The notes below the pieces were generated by a model, which was given only the letters and a program-made list of their open reading frames with translations, made no database searches and had not been told where the DNA came from. A stretch of 64,000 nucleotides of DNA from an uncultured Bacteroidota bacterium (GTDB taxonomy: Bacteria; Bacteroidota; Bacteroidia; Chitinophagales; Saprospiraceae). This document shows positions 1 to 9,340 of the stretch, one piece after another. The stretch is from assembly GCA_937872515.1 (NCBI GenBank), contig CALMSX010000073.1, forward strand, positions 1 to 64,000, given 5' to 3'. Position 1 is the first letter of the stretch, and every line of letters starts with the position of its first letter. A program made the position numbers and the translations under genes.

Positions 1-232
1 GGCAAGATAAGAAGGCCTAATCGCTTGGAATATATGTGCTTGGTCGGATGATTACGATGGTTTGCCTGCCATATTGATTTGGAAACTCCAAAAAATATTG
101 GATAACAGATTTGAGGAATAGGAGCTTGCACATGATGCCGCAAGATATTATGACACCAAATGTTATTGAGGTGCCACAATTAATTTTTGGATGTAATGTA
201 TTGAAATCTTTACGATGCAATAAATTGAGTCG
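1..232. other. left edge, no gene assigned
   Basis: No convincing gene is visible. A short plus-strand open stretch (about 11-121) reads as plausible protein ending SDDYDGLPAILIWKL...RFEE, but it is preceded by an in-frame stop at 8-10 and has no start codon, so it could be a remnant of a gene or chance. Short ORFs on both strands overlap here without recognisable motifs. Confidence 0.3.
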
Positions 233-703
233 CTACGGTTTATCTTGTATTGAGGGGGTCAATAGTTTGGTAAATGACATCGAGGCAAGATGCCAAAGAT
301 GATCTTCAAGAACATACACTTCGGTAACGGTAAAGGGGTTGGTAACTTCATTGCCCCCTACTTCTGCCAGGAGGGTGATATTACTGAGGAGGATGGCCGT
401 CTGGCCAATGATATTGACATCGGTGCTGTGAATTTCTGCTTTTTTGTACCATATACCTCCTGTTTTGATGACATCCAATTCCTTTTGTTTGCCCCAACTT
501 CCACCCATGTGAACGAAAACAGATTTATCATGAAATAAGACCTGGATGGAGTCGGTGTTTTTATCTGCCATCCATTGCCATTTTTGTGTGGATACATGGA
601 TGAGTTCATCGAGGGTTGGAGGGGTAGAAACTGCTTGAACTTTTTGAGCAACCAGCGTTTGGGAAAGGAAGAAGCCCAATAATAAGACCATAATCGTTTT
701 CAT
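233..703 (-). CDS. secreted NTF2-like (SnoaL/DUF4440) protein
   Basis: This 156-aa protein starts with a clear signal peptide (MKTIMVLLLGFFLSQTLVAQ), so it is predicted to be exported. The mature part has the layout of a DUF4440/SnoaL-type NTF2-like cone fold: an N-terminal helix region (DELIHVSTQKWQWMADKN), then strands around FVHMGG, and a terminal WHLASMSF strand. Family members bind small ligands or act as small enzymes, and the substrate here cannot be told. It lies 25 bases downstream of the aldo/keto reductase on the same strand, so the two are probably one operon and may act on related substrates. The family call rests on fold-like sequence pattern rather than a catalytic motif. Confidence 0.75.
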   Translation of the reverse strand: MKTIMVLLLGFFLSQTLVAQKVQAVSTPPTLDELIHVSTQKWQWMADKNTDSIQVLFHDKSVFVHMGGSWGKQKELDVIKTGGIWYKKAEIHSTDVNIIGQTAILLSNITLLAEVGGNEVTNPFTVTEVYVLEDHLWHLASMSFTKLLTPSIQDKP

Positions 704-728
704 AAAAAGTAGGTTTTTGGCTTACTTA

Positions 729-1943
<1,215 letters not shown>

Positions 1944-1976
1944 TTATTTACCAATATCACTGATTGAACTGCAAAG

Positions 1977-2009
1977 ATTGTATGCCTATGAAACAAAAGC
2001 CTAACTTTG
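1977..2009 (+). promoter_or_regulatory. predicted promoter of the AraC-family gene
   Basis: The -7 box TAACTTTG (2002-2009) matches TAnnTTTG exactly. An ATTG at 1977-1980 lies 21 bases upstream, a spacing that fits the Bacteroidota -33/-7 promoter. The start codon follows 17 bases after the -7 box. Confidence 0.55.
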
Positions 2010-2026
2010 AATAAAATATTGGAATC

Positions 2027-2938
2027 ATGGTACCCGTATATAAATTTGACACCATCAGTGCGTTTAATGCATTCAACAACCACAGCACACTACATCCATT
2101 GGTATCAGTCCTTGATTTTTCAAAGGCTGCCCTGAGGACCTGGGATGGCGCCAAAACGGTAAGGGTCAACTATGGTTTTTATTGCATCATTTTGAAACAG
2201 GTCAAATGTGGTGATTTAAAATACGGCTGCCATTACTACGATTATCAGGAAGGCACGCTGGTTTTTATTTCTCCGGGTCAGGTAGTACAAATTGAAACCA
2301 TTGGTGAGCCATATCAACCTATCGGCTATGGGCTGGCTTTTCATGCCGACCTGATTCATGGTACCGCTTTGGGGAGGCAGATAAAGGATTATTCATTTTT
2401 TGGTTATGAATCGCATGAAGCCCTCCACATTTCTGAGAAAGAGCGACAAACAGTAATGGATTGTTTCGGTAAAATTTCAACAGAACTGGAAGGAACGATT
2501 GACAGACACAGCAAGAGACTGATCACTTCCAATATTGAGTTGTTTTTAAATTATTGTATCCGCTTTTATGATCGCCAGTTTGTAACCAGGGAAAAGGTCA
2601 ATAGGGGTATTCTCGAGCAGTTTGCCAATTTGCTCAATGATTATTTTCAATCAGAACAACTACAATTGGTAGGTTTGCCAACAGTGGCTTATTGCGCCGA
2701 TCAGCTTCATTTATCGGCCAATTATTTTGGGGATCTTGTTAAAAAAGAAACCGGCAAAACGGCACAGGAATATATACAGGCAAAAACCATTGAGGTTGCT
2801 AAACAGATGATTTTGGAGAGCCCTAAATCTTTTTCTGAAATTTCATATGAGCTGGGCTTTAAATACCAACAACATTTTACCCGGCTTTTTAAACAAAAAA
2901 CGGGTTTGTCGCCCAATGAATTCAGGAGATTGAATTGA
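2027..2938 (+). CDS. AraC-family transcriptional regulator
   Basis: A 303-aa regulator with an N-terminal sensing half and a C-terminal AraC/XylS double helix-turn-helix. The DNA-binding domain covers roughly residues 205-303. Recognisable family signatures are LHLSANYFGDLVKKETGKTA in the first HTH and the closing ISYELGF...HFTRLFKQKTGLSPNEFRR. The N-terminal half contains a cupin-like stretch (YDYQEGTLVFISPGQV), as in many ligand-sensing AraC proteins. It is divergent from the aldo/keto reductase operon, which suggests that operon as a target; this is inference from position. The effector is unknown. The ATG at 2027 is supported by the promoter just upstream. Confidence 0.92.
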   Translation: MVPVYKFDTISAFNAFNNHSTLHPLVSVLDFSKAALRTWDGAKTVRVNYGFYCIILKQVKCGDLKYGCHYYDYQEGTLVFISPGQVVQIETIGEPYQPIGYGLAFHADLIHGTALGRQIKDYSFFGYESHEALHISEKERQTVMDCFGKISTELEGTIDRHSKRLITSNIELFLNYCIRFYDRQFVTREKVNRGILEQFANLLNDYFQSEQLQLVGLPTVAYCADQLHLSANYFGDLVKKETGKTAQEYIQAKTIEVAKQMILESPKSFSEISYELGFKYQQHFTRLFKQKTGLSPNEFRRLN

Positions 2939-2950
2939 AAGGATAGGTTT

Positions 2951-2976
2951 TGCGGACGCAATGCATTGCGTCCGCA
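2951..2976. repeat. 26-bp perfect palindrome (REP-like, possible terminator)
   Basis: The left half TGCGGACGCAATG is followed directly by its reverse complement, so the whole 26 bases are self-complementary. It lies just after the AraC stop codon and could act as a transcription terminator or be a dispersed palindromic repeat. A related shorter copy occurs at 3793-3810 on the other side of mazEF. Confidence 0.8.
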
Positions 2977-3091
2977 CATTGACGGTATTAGCCATTTTTT
3001 GGGGTTTGCGGTATTTGGCCTTAATGGGTGTTATTGAGACCTTAAAATTTTTAAATTATTTTATACTAATAATGCCTTTTATTGATAAAAA

Positions 3092-3111
3092 TGTATAAAC
3101 TTTGTATAAAC
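3092..3111 (+). promoter_or_regulatory. tandem direct repeat upstream of mazE, candidate operator
   Basis: Two identical copies of TGTATAAAC (3092-3100 and 3103-3111) sit 11 bases apart, about one helical turn, and end 8 bases before the mazE ATG. MazE-type antitoxins usually repress their own operon, so this is a natural candidate binding site. There is no direct proof in the sequence. Confidence 0.4.
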
Positions 3112-3119
3112 ATTTTGAA

Positions 3120-3362
3120 ATGCAGGCACAAATTAAAAAATGGGGAAATTCTTATGGCATCAGGTTGCCCATGAATATGGCAAAGGAGCTTAATCTGGCA
3201 GAAGGTAGTCTATTGGAAATAGAAGAGCGCAAAGGTAAAATCATTCTTACACCAGTGGAGAATGAGATTTCCATAGAAGTACTGACCCAGGGTATGACTG
3301 TAAAAGGAGTCAGGGAACAGTTGGAGGACTATCCGGCACTGGGCTTAGAAGAAGAACTCTGA
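3120..3362 (+). CDS. mazE: MazE-like antitoxin (AbrB/MazE fold)
   Basis: An 80-aa antitoxin that would bind and neutralise MazF and bind its own promoter. The N-terminus MQAQIKKWGNSYGIRLP is the classic MazE/AbrB swapped-hairpin signature, followed by LNLAEGSLLEIEERKGKIILTP. The acidic C-terminus (EQLEDYPALGLEEEL) is the usual toxin-wrapping tail. The frame is open to a TTG at 3102, but the ATG at 3120 starts exactly at the family's usual first residue and was chosen. The stop codon is one base before the mazF ATG, so the two are translationally coupled. Confidence 0.93.
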   Translation: MQAQIKKWGNSYGIRLPMNMAKELNLAEGSLLEIEERKGKIILTPVENEISIEVLTQGMTVKGVREQLEDYPALGLEEEL

Positions 3363-3363
3363 A

Positions 3364-3702
3364 ATGAAAAATAATTATGTACCCGATTACGGAGATTTGA
3401 TTTGGATGGATCTTGATCCAACCCTTGGGAAAGAGCAACAAGGAAGAAGACCTGTAGTGGTGATTACTCCCAAAACATATAATCAGTATGGTCTATGTAT
3501 CACGGTACCGGTCACTACCAAAATCAAAGGTTATAATACGGAAGTTCCTTTACCTGAATCCTGCCAGGTGGAAGGGGTTATATTAGCCAATCATCCCAGA
3601 TCTCATGATTGGATGAAAAGAAATAGTAAATTTATTGAAAGTCTTGATGAGAAAACCATTCATGCTATTCAGATGCGACTGAAAGCATTGATGTGTCTTT
3701 GA
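3364..3702 (+). CDS. mazF: MazF-like endoribonuclease toxin
   Basis: A 112-aa toxin expected to cleave mRNA at specific short sequences. It aligns along its full length with E. coli MazF: YVPDYGDLIWMDLDPT at the start, the catalytic arginine in GRRPVVVITP (R29) and the threonines of VPVTTK (T51/T52). The E. coli stretch LADQVKSIAW corresponds here to LANHPRSHDW, so an acidic residue and a glutamine are replaced; this may alter RNA recognition, but activity cannot be judged from sequence. It follows mazE after one base in one operon. Confidence 0.94.
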   Translation: MKNNYVPDYGDLIWMDLDPTLGKEQQGRRPVVVITPKTYNQYGLCITVPVTTKIKGYNTEVPLPESCQVEGVILANHPRSHDWMKRNSKFIESLDEKTIHAIQMRLKALMCL

Positions 3703-3792
3703 TGCAAGTGCTTTGAGTAATAATTATTGGCTGGTAAGGATGGCGAAGAGGTGTAATTGTTCTAATGTGGCATTTTGTTTTGTTTTGGCGGA

Positions 3793-3810
3793 GACGCAAA
3801 GCATTGCGTC
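3793..3810. repeat. imperfect palindrome related to the one at 2951
   Basis: GACGCAA/ATTGCGTC arms with one mismatched pair in the centre. The flanks (GCGGA before it) also resemble the perfect palindrome at 2951-2976. It lies between mazF and the DMT transporter. Confidence 0.65.
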
Positions 3811-3819
3811 GTTGCATCG

Positions 3820-3827
3820 TATATTTG
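3820..3827 (+). promoter_or_regulatory. predicted -7 element just before the DMT transporter start
   Basis: TATATTTG matches TAnnTTTG exactly and ends only four bases before the ATG at 3832. If used, the transcript would have almost no 5' leader. The element also supports the choice of ATG at 3832 over the upstream in-frame ATG at 3775. Confidence 0.55.
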
Positions 3828-3831
3828 CCCC

Positions 3832-4737
3832 ATGAATTCCACGGATACATCGCTCCAACGATCTCTCAGCTTTATGGTTTTGGCTTCATTGATGTTTGCC
3901 CTGACGGGGGCCATTGCGCGACTGCTCAAGGATGATTATGCTTCGGTGCACCTGGTATTGTTTCGCAATGTGATAGGGGTGGTTTTTGTGTTGTACTGGC
4001 TTTACTCGAAGCCACCGCAGCAACAGGGAGGGAGGCCGTGGTTGCTTTTATTCCGAGGCTTTATTGGTACCATGGCCTTGTACTTCTTTTTTTATGGGGT
4101 TACTACCATCGGACTGCCGGAGTCGATAACTTACCAGCAGTCGTATCCTATTTTTTTGGCGGTTATTTCTTCGTTTTGGCTGGGGCAACGGCTGAACTCA
4201 GCGGCGTGGACGGCTATCACGGTGGGTTTTGTTGGGCTGTGCCTGATCTTTGTACCCAAGATGTCGAGCCATGCGTTGGAGGTGAAGAGCCACCTTATTG
4301 GCATTGCCAACCTGGTGATGACGGGCATGGCCTATCTGAGCATTCGCGGGCTCACCCAATATTACGACAACCGCACCATTGTGCTTTCTTTTATGTTGTG
4401 TGGCATTGTATTTCCCATGCTCTCGATGTTGCTCAGCACGGTTTATAAGGGCCAGACCCTTGACTTTATCATCGCTCCTCCTGTGGTGCCCCAATGGGAC
4501 GACCTGCCCTTGATCTTGTGTCTGGGCATAGCGGCGTTGTTGGGCCAGGTTTTTCTAACCCGGGCATTTTCGCATCAGAATACGGGACTGATCGGGGCGG
4601 TAGGCTACTCCAACATCGTATTTTCCATCTTTTTTGGGGTTTTGATTGGTGATGCCATGCCGGATACGACCAGCCTGATTGGCATTGTACTCATCATAAT
4701 GAGCGGTGTGGTGATATCGATGCAGAAGTCTTCTTGA
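3832..4737 (+). CDS. DMT-superfamily (EamA) transporter
   Basis: A 301-aa inner-membrane protein with about ten hydrophobic segments arranged as two EamA halves, the usual size and layout of drug/metabolite transporters. Recognisable family patterns include the first-half stretch ending YQQSYPIFLAVISSFWLGQRL and the second-half GAVGYSNIVFSIFFGVLIGD. Such carriers usually export amino acids, nucleosides or other metabolites; the substrate is unknown. The longer ORF start at 3775 would add a non-hydrophobic leader that overlaps the palindrome and the promoter, so the ATG at 3832 was chosen. The convergent S24 regulator ends five bases after this gene. Confidence 0.88.
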   Translation: MNSTDTSLQRSLSFMVLASLMFALTGAIARLLKDDYASVHLVLFRNVIGVVFVLYWLYSKPPQQQGGRPWLLLFRGFIGTMALYFFFYGVTTIGLPESITYQQSYPIFLAVISSFWLGQRLNSAAWTAITVGFVGLCLIFVPKMSSHALEVKSHLIGIANLVMTGMAYLSIRGLTQYYDNRTIVLSFMLCGIVFPMLSMLLSTVYKGQTLDFIIAPPVVPQWDDLPLILCLGIAALLGQVFLTRAFSHQNTGLIGAVGYSNIVFSIFFGVLIGDAMPDTTSLIGIVLIIMSGVVISMQKSS

Positions 4738-4742
4738 GGTAA

Positions 4743-5501
4743 TTAGTTGCCCACTACCTTGCTGTGCATTTCACCTACCTTACGCTGGATATCCGACAAC
4801 TTGTCTTCCAGCATGGCGTTGAAGGTGTGTTTGGTATCGGAGAAACTGAGATGAGCGTAGTATTGCCATACCTCGGCGATCTCACTGTAATGCATGGTAT
4901 AGGGGTTGTACGCTTCATTGTCGGAGATGAGTAAGAGGTTCTTTTCCTTGGCCTGGTTTCTCACCCTTTTGTAAACTACCCCTTCTGATTTGCTCACCAC
5001 CACATAGGTTCTGCCATCTCTGATATCGGCCAACTTTTCAACGTAAGAACTGATGATGATGGAACCCGGCTCAACGGGTAGCATAGAGTCGCCCCGGATT
5101 TCAAAACCACGGTACGTACCCTGCGGTATCTTGGGAAAGTAGATTTTGGGCAGGTCCTTGATGTACTCCGGATCAGACATGGAATCAAGGTAGCCGGCCT
5201 CCGCCTTGGTATCTACCAGCTCGATATTGCTATTTTGCCAGGGGTCAACGCTGATGGCTAGTACTTTTAGGTTGTCACCCCCCTTGTGTTCGGGGTTCTG
5301 GTGCTCTAAATTGTAAGCTATGAGGTCGTCGAGCGTAACACCAAAGTACTTGGCCATTTTGAGCATGAGCTCGATGTTGGGCTCCACAAAGCCCCTCTCA
5401 TACGCAGAAAGGGTAGTTCGGGGAATGCCCAGGCTCTCTGCCAATTCGGCCTGTGAAATGCTGTGTTTGCCTCTTAAAAACTTTAAATTCGTTTCTATCA
5501 T
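4743..5501 (-). CDS. XRE-family regulator with S24 LexA/CI-like peptidase domain
   Basis: A 252-aa repressor with an N-terminal helix-turn-helix (residues 6-60, ISQAELAESLGIPRTTLSAYERG) and a C-terminal S24 self-cleavage domain (about 95-220). The nucleophile is S139 in EIRGDSMLPV, the likely general base is K178 in VVYKRV, and the probable cleavage site is the A102-G103 bond in KAEAGYLD. Proteins of this kind are inactivated by RecA-stimulated self-cleavage after DNA damage. It lies next to uvrB, but no phage genes surround it, so a host stress regulator is more likely than a prophage repressor. The last 30 residues are charged and helical. A -7 promoter box lies 16 bases before the ATG. Confidence 0.9.
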   Translation of the reverse strand: MIETNLKFLRGKHSISQAELAESLGIPRTTLSAYERGFVEPNIELMLKMAKYFGVTLDDLIAYNLEHQNPEHKGGDNLKVLAISVDPWQNSNIELVDTKAEAGYLDSMSDPEYIKDLPKIYFPKIPQGTYRGFEIRGDSMLPVEPGSIIISSYVEKLADIRDGRTYVVVSKSEGVVYKRVRNQAKEKNLLLISDNEAYNPYTMHYSEIAEVWQYYAHLSFSDTKHTFNAMLEDKLSDIQRKVGEMHSKVVGN

Positions 5502-5517
5502 GTCTGCGAATTTTCGT

Positions 5518-5525
5518 CAAAGATA
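5518..5525 (-). promoter_or_regulatory. predicted -7 element of the S24 regulator
   Basis: On the minus strand TATCTTTG, an exact TAnnTTTG match 16 bases before the ATG. Just upstream (5531-5541) lies ATGTcaaACAT, a small dyad that could be an autoregulatory operator of this HTH protein. Confidence 0.5.
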
Positions 5526-5567
5526 CTAAAATGTCAAACATGTTGTAGTGTTTTGGGCAAGTATTTC

Positions 5568-5830
5568 GTCCCCTACACCCCTATGGGGGTGTAGGGACAA
5601 GCCCCCTACACGGGTAAAATACCGCATAGGGGCAAGCTTTTTACCCAAATATAGGAGGTGGGTTGAATCCTTCTTTTCAGATGGCCACTGGCAATCAAAT
5701 CTGATCCTAGGTCATTCTGCTCCCTAACATAACTTCGCCATTGTAGGGGCAAGCCCCCGGATGCTCGGATTACGGGTGCTCCGATCCCTACACCGGTGCC
5801 CGGCATAGGGACAGGTACCCCGATACACTG
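5568..5830. repeat. intergenic cluster of short GC-rich palindromic repeats
   Basis: This gene-free stretch between the uvrB stop and the S24 regulator holds several related hairpins. The first (5568-5598) has arms GTCCCCTACACCCC and near-complement GGGGTGTAGGGAC. Others are GTAGGG...CCCTAC (5591-5609) and GGGGC-AA-GCCCC (5746-5757), with further partial copies of tagggRcaRg around 5627 and 5805. The shared core resembles dispersed REP-type elements. It may also stop uvrB transcription. No coding potential was recognised. Confidence 0.6.
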
Positions 5831-7843
5831 TTACAGTTTCTTTTTGAGGGCCAGGAGTTCGTCGCGGTATTGGGCGGCGGAGATGAAGTCGAGGTCTTTG
5901 GCGGCTTGTTTCATTTTGGCTTCGGTTTCGTGGACAAGTTTTTGGATCTGGTCTTTGTTCATGTATTGCAATACCGGATCTGCTGCGAGGGAGTCGATTT
6001 CGGGTTCGATGTAGGCCTTGGTTTTGGCACCGCGGACATCGAGGATGGATTTTTGGGCGAGGATCTCATCGCGGGTTTTGCCAACGGTGGTAGGGGTGAT
6101 GTTGTGGATACGGTTGTACTCCATCTGTTTGGCGCGGCGGCGGTTGGTTTCATCGATGGTGTCTTGCATGCTGTCGGTGATTTTATCAGCATAAAAGATG
6201 ACCTGACCGTTGACATTTCGGGCAGCACGGCCCGCGGTTTGGGTGAGGGATCTGTTGTTGCGCAGGAAACCTTCTTTGTCTGCATCCAATACAGCAACGA
6301 GTGATACCTCGGGTAAGTCGAGGCCCTCTCTGAGGAGGTTGACCCCGACCAGGACATCAAAAACACCGAGGCGGAGGTCGCGGATGATTTCTACCCTGTC
6401 GAGGGTATCGACTTCGGAGTGGATGTACCTTACCTTGATGTTGAGTTTGGTGAGGTATTTCGTGAGTTCCTCGGCCATTCGTTTGGTGAGGGTGGTGACC
6501 AGGATGCGTTCGTTGATTTCGATGCGCTGCTGGATCTCGTTGATGAGGTCGTCGATTTGGTTGAGGCTGGGACGCACATCAATGGGGGGATCCAGGAGGC
6601 CGGTGGGTCTCACAATTTGTTCTACTACCACGCCTTCACTTTTTTCCAGTTCATAGTCGCCCGGAGTAGCGGAGACATAAACGAGCTGGTTGACCACCGA
6701 TTCAAATTCTTCAAAGTTGAGCGGTCGGTTGTCGATGGCAGAGGGCAGGCGGAAGCCGTAATTGACCAGGTTGAGTTTACGGGCGCGGTCGCCACCCCAC
6801 ATGCCCCTTACCTGGGGAAGGGTGACGTGGCTCTCGTCGATGATCATGAGGTAGTCATCCGGAAAGTAATCGAGCAGACAAAATGGACGGGTGCCCATCT
6901 TACGACCGTCGAAGAAGCGGGAATAGTTTTCAATGCCCGAGCAGTAGCCCAGTTCCCTGATCATTTCCAGGTCAAAATTGACCCTTTCTTTGATTCGTTT
7001 TGCTTCGATGTATCGACCCTCGCTGGTGAAAAACTTTTCGTGTTCGTGCAGCTCATCTTCGATCATTCGGATGATGCCTTTGAGCCTGTCTTTGGGAGCT
7101 ACATAAAGGTTGGCGGGAAAGATGGCTGCATGGTCTAAGCTGGCTATGCGTTTGCCGGAAACGGTTTCTATGGATTCAATGGTTTCAATTTCATCGCCAA
7201 AAAAGATGATCCGATAACCGTATTCGGCATAGGGCAGGTTGATATCCACCGTATCACCCTTGACCCTGAAGGTGGCTCTTTTGAAGTCGGTTTCTGTTCT
7301 GGAATAAAGGGCATCGTTGAGCTTGTACAAAAAGGCATTTCTGCTCATGGACTGACCTTTTTCGAGTCGGATGATGCCCGATTTATAGTCTTCCGGATTG
7401 CCCATACCGTAGATACATGATACCGAAGAAACGATGATGATGTCGCGCCTTCCGGATAAGAGAGAAGAAGTTGCCCTCAGTCGGAGTTTGTCAATCTCTT
7501 CGTTGATGGACAGGTCTTTTTCGATGTAGGTATCGTTGTGGGTGATGTAAGCTTCCGGTTGATAGTAATCGTAGTACGAAACAAAAAACTCAACCGCGTT
7601 TTCGGGAAAAAATTCTGTGAATTCTGCAAATAGCTGGGCGGTGAGGGTTTTGTTGTGCGTAAGGATGAGGGTCGGTTTTTTTACCTGGGCAATGACGTTG
7701 GCCATGGTAAAAGTTTTTCCTGAGCCGGTAACGCCGAGCAGCACCTGGTATTTTTCATCGCTTCTAATACCTTCTACAAGCTGTTTAATAGCGGTAGGTT
7801 GGTCGCCCGTGGGTTGATAGTTGGATGTGAGTTTGAAGTCCAT
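5831..7843 (-). CDS. uvrB: excinuclease ABC subunit UvrB
   Basis: A 670-aa full-length UvrB, the damage-verifying helicase-like subunit of nucleotide excision repair that is loaded by UvrA and recruits UvrC. Walker A is GVTGSGKT (37-44). The beta-hairpin region that inserts into damaged DNA is visible as SYYDYYQPEAY. The C-terminal helicase half includes LLREGLDLPEVSLVAVLDADK and TAGRAAR. The last 35 residues are the UVR/UvrC-binding motif (KLVHETEAKMKQAAKDLDFISAAQYRDEL, residues in that order). It is a separate unit downstream of the permease operon, with a near-consensus -7 box 17 bases before its ATG. Confidence 0.99.
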   Translation of the reverse strand: MDFKLTSNYQPTGDQPTAIKQLVEGIRSDEKYQVLLGVTGSGKTFTMANVIAQVKKPTLILTHNKTLTAQLFAEFTEFFPENAVEFFVSYYDYYQPEAYITHNDTYIEKDLSINEEIDKLRLRATSSLLSGRRDIIIVSSVSCIYGMGNPEDYKSGIIRLEKGQSMSRNAFLYKLNDALYSRTETDFKRATFRVKGDTVDINLPYAEYGYRIIFFGDEIETIESIETVSGKRIASLDHAAIFPANLYVAPKDRLKGIIRMIEDELHEHEKFFTSEGRYIEAKRIKERVNFDLEMIRELGYCSGIENYSRFFDGRKMGTRPFCLLDYFPDDYLMIIDESHVTLPQVRGMWGGDRARKLNLVNYGFRLPSAIDNRPLNFEEFESVVNQLVYVSATPGDYELEKSEGVVVEQIVRPTGLLDPPIDVRPSLNQIDDLINEIQQRIEINERILVTTLTKRMAEELTKYLTKLNIKVRYIHSEVDTLDRVEIIRDLRLGVFDVLVGVNLLREGLDLPEVSLVAVLDADKEGFLRNNRSLTQTAGRAARNVNGQVIFYADKITDSMQDTIDETNRRRAKQMEYNRIHNITPTTVGKTRDEILAQKSILDVRGAKTKAYIEPEIDSLAADPVLQYMNKDQIQKLVHETEAKMKQAAKDLDFISAAQYRDELLALKKKL

Positions 7844-7860
7844 GGATAATAAAATGGAGG

Positions 7861-7868
7861 TAAAGATA
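7861..7868 (-). promoter_or_regulatory. possible -7 element of uvrB
   Basis: On the minus strand TATCTTTA, one base off TAnnTTTG, 17 bases before the uvrB ATG. Sequence and spacing are almost the same as for the aldo/keto reductase and S24 regulator promoters. Confidence 0.4.
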
Positions 7869-7869
7869 A

Positions 7870-7897
7870 ATTTAATACCGCATTTGCGGTATTAAAT
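7870..7897 (-). terminator. 13-bp stem-loop between the permease and uvrB
   Basis: ATTTAATACCGCA, a two-base loop, and the exact complement TGCGGTATTAAAT. It follows the permease stop on the minus strand and is likely to end that operon. The T-rich tract after it is weak, so it may instead stabilise the 3' end. Confidence 0.55.
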
Positions 7898-7915
7898 ATA
7901 AGCCCCCCTGTGGCT

Positions 7916-9340
7916 CTATGAGGTTTTCCATTTTTTGGCTTTCCATTGGTAGAGGAGGAGGCCGTAAAAAATGATGGAGAGGCCGAGGATGGATTTGATG
8001 ACAGGGGTTTCGCCTTTGAGGTAGGCGGTGATGTCGCTGTAGATGGTGATGATGGCGTAGAGGGCTGAGAAGAAGACAAAAATGAGGGGAAGGAAGGGAT
8101 AGGCTTTGATGCTGTAGGGACGGGGGGTGTTGGGGTATTTTTTGCGGAGGATGATGAGGCCATAGGCGCCAAAGCCATAGAAGATCCAGGTGACAAAGAC
8201 GAAGAGGTCGGCCAGCATATCGAAGGAACCGGTGAGGATGTAGAGGATAGAGACAAAGGCATGGAGCCAGAGGGCATTGGAAGGGGTATGGTATTTGGGG
8301 TGGACGGTGCCGGTCCATGGATAAAAATCTTTGTTTTCTCCCATGGAGAAGGTGAGGCGGGCACAGGCCAGGGTATTGCCATTGACGGCGCCAAAGGTAG
8401 AAACCAAAACCATGACAGCGATGAGGGCGGCACCGGCATTGCCCAGGATGGGCAGGATGGCATCGGTGGCGATAAGGCCAGAGGCAGCGGCTTTATCGGT
8501 GCCCAGCATGTAAAAGAAGGCGAGGTGGGTGCCTACGTAGAGGATAAAACAAATGAGCAGGCCGATCCAAAGGGCGCGGGGTATTTGTTTTTCGGGTTGT
8601 TTTAATTCACCGGCTACAAAGCCGAGGTTGTTCCAGCCATCGAAGGCGGCAAAGGCACCGGATAGGGCGCCGACACAGGCCAGGATGGCGGCTGCGCTAA
8701 GGGTAACCCTGCCTGTAGGCATAAGGTTGGACCATTGACCCTGACCTGAGGAGAAAATAATAAAAATGATTAAAATAAGTAAGATTACTTTTAACCAGGT
8801 AAAAAACATTTGCACCCGGTTGCCGGATTTGAGACTATAGTGATTAAAGGCAGTGAGGACCAAGACCGAGGCTATGGCGGTCATTTTTACCCCAAAGTTT
8901 TCGAGGGGATAGAGCCGGCCAATCATGGGCAGAGGTACATAAAAGGATTTTTCTGTGGCCGGCAGGAAGCGAGGGAGGTCCACAAAGTAAGACAGGTATT
9001 GGGCAAAAACAAAGGCGATGGCGGCCACCGCGGCGGTATTGATGACGGCAAGTCCGGACCAGCCATAAACAAAGGCAAAACGATGCCCGTACATTTCTTT
9101 GAAATAGATAAACTGACCGCCCGTTTCCGGAAACATCGACCCGATCTCTGCATTGATCATGGCACCGATGAGGCTGAGCCCGCCCGCCAGAAGCCAGATG
9201 CCGAGGATCCACATGGGATCTGGCAGGAGCTGGGCCATGGTAGCCGGTTTGGCAAAAATACTGGAGCCAATGACACTGCCTACCACGAGGGCAATGGCAG
9301 GGATGAGGCCGAGTTGTCTTTCGAGGCTGGCCTTAGTCAT
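7916..9340 (-). CDS. APC-family amino-acid permease
   Basis: A 474-aa inner-membrane transporter with about twelve hydrophobic segments. The first segment carries the APC-fold signature LIPAIALVVGSVIGSSIFAK, and FAAFDGWNNLGFVAGE in the middle is typical of the LAT/amino-acid permease branch. The longest ORF begins at 9355, but the ATG at 9340 gives the usual N-terminus (MTKASLERQLG) and overlaps the Rieske stop codon by eight bases (ATGACTAA), a typical translational-coupling arrangement. It is the last gene of the symporter-Rieske-permease operon. The substrate is probably an amino acid or amine; it cannot be fixed from sequence. Confidence 0.9.
   Translation of the reverse strand: MTKASLERQLGLIPAIALVVGSVIGSSIFAKPATMAQLLPDPMWILGIWLLAGGLSLIGAMINAEIGSMFPETGGQFIYFKEMYGHRFAFVYGWSGLAVINTAAVAAIAFVFAQYLSYFVDLPRFLPATEKSFYVPLPMIGRLYPLENFGVKMTAIASVLVLTAFNHYSLKSGNRVQMFFTWLKVILLILIIFIIFSSGQGQWSNLMPTGRVTLSAAAILACVGALSGAFAAFDGWNNLGFVAGELKQPEKQIPRALWIGLLICFILYVGTHLAFFYMLGTDKAAASGLIATDAILPILGNAGAALIAVMVLVSTFGAVNGNTLACARLTFSMGENKDFYPWTGTVHPKYHTPSNALWLHAFVSILYILTGSFDMLADLFVFVTWIFYGFGAYGLIILRKKYPNTPRPYSIKAYPFLPLIFVFFSALYAIITIYSDITAYLKGETPVIKSILGLSIIFYGLLLYQWKAKKWKTS

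Noticed and set aside
3775..3831. Longer start for the DMT transporter
   Set aside because: The extra residues are encoded by the palindrome and promoter region and are not hydrophobic; the ATG at 3832 fits the family start.
4743..5501. S24 regulator as a sign of a prophage
   Set aside because: No integrase, structural or lysis gene is nearby; neighbours are a transporter and uvrB.
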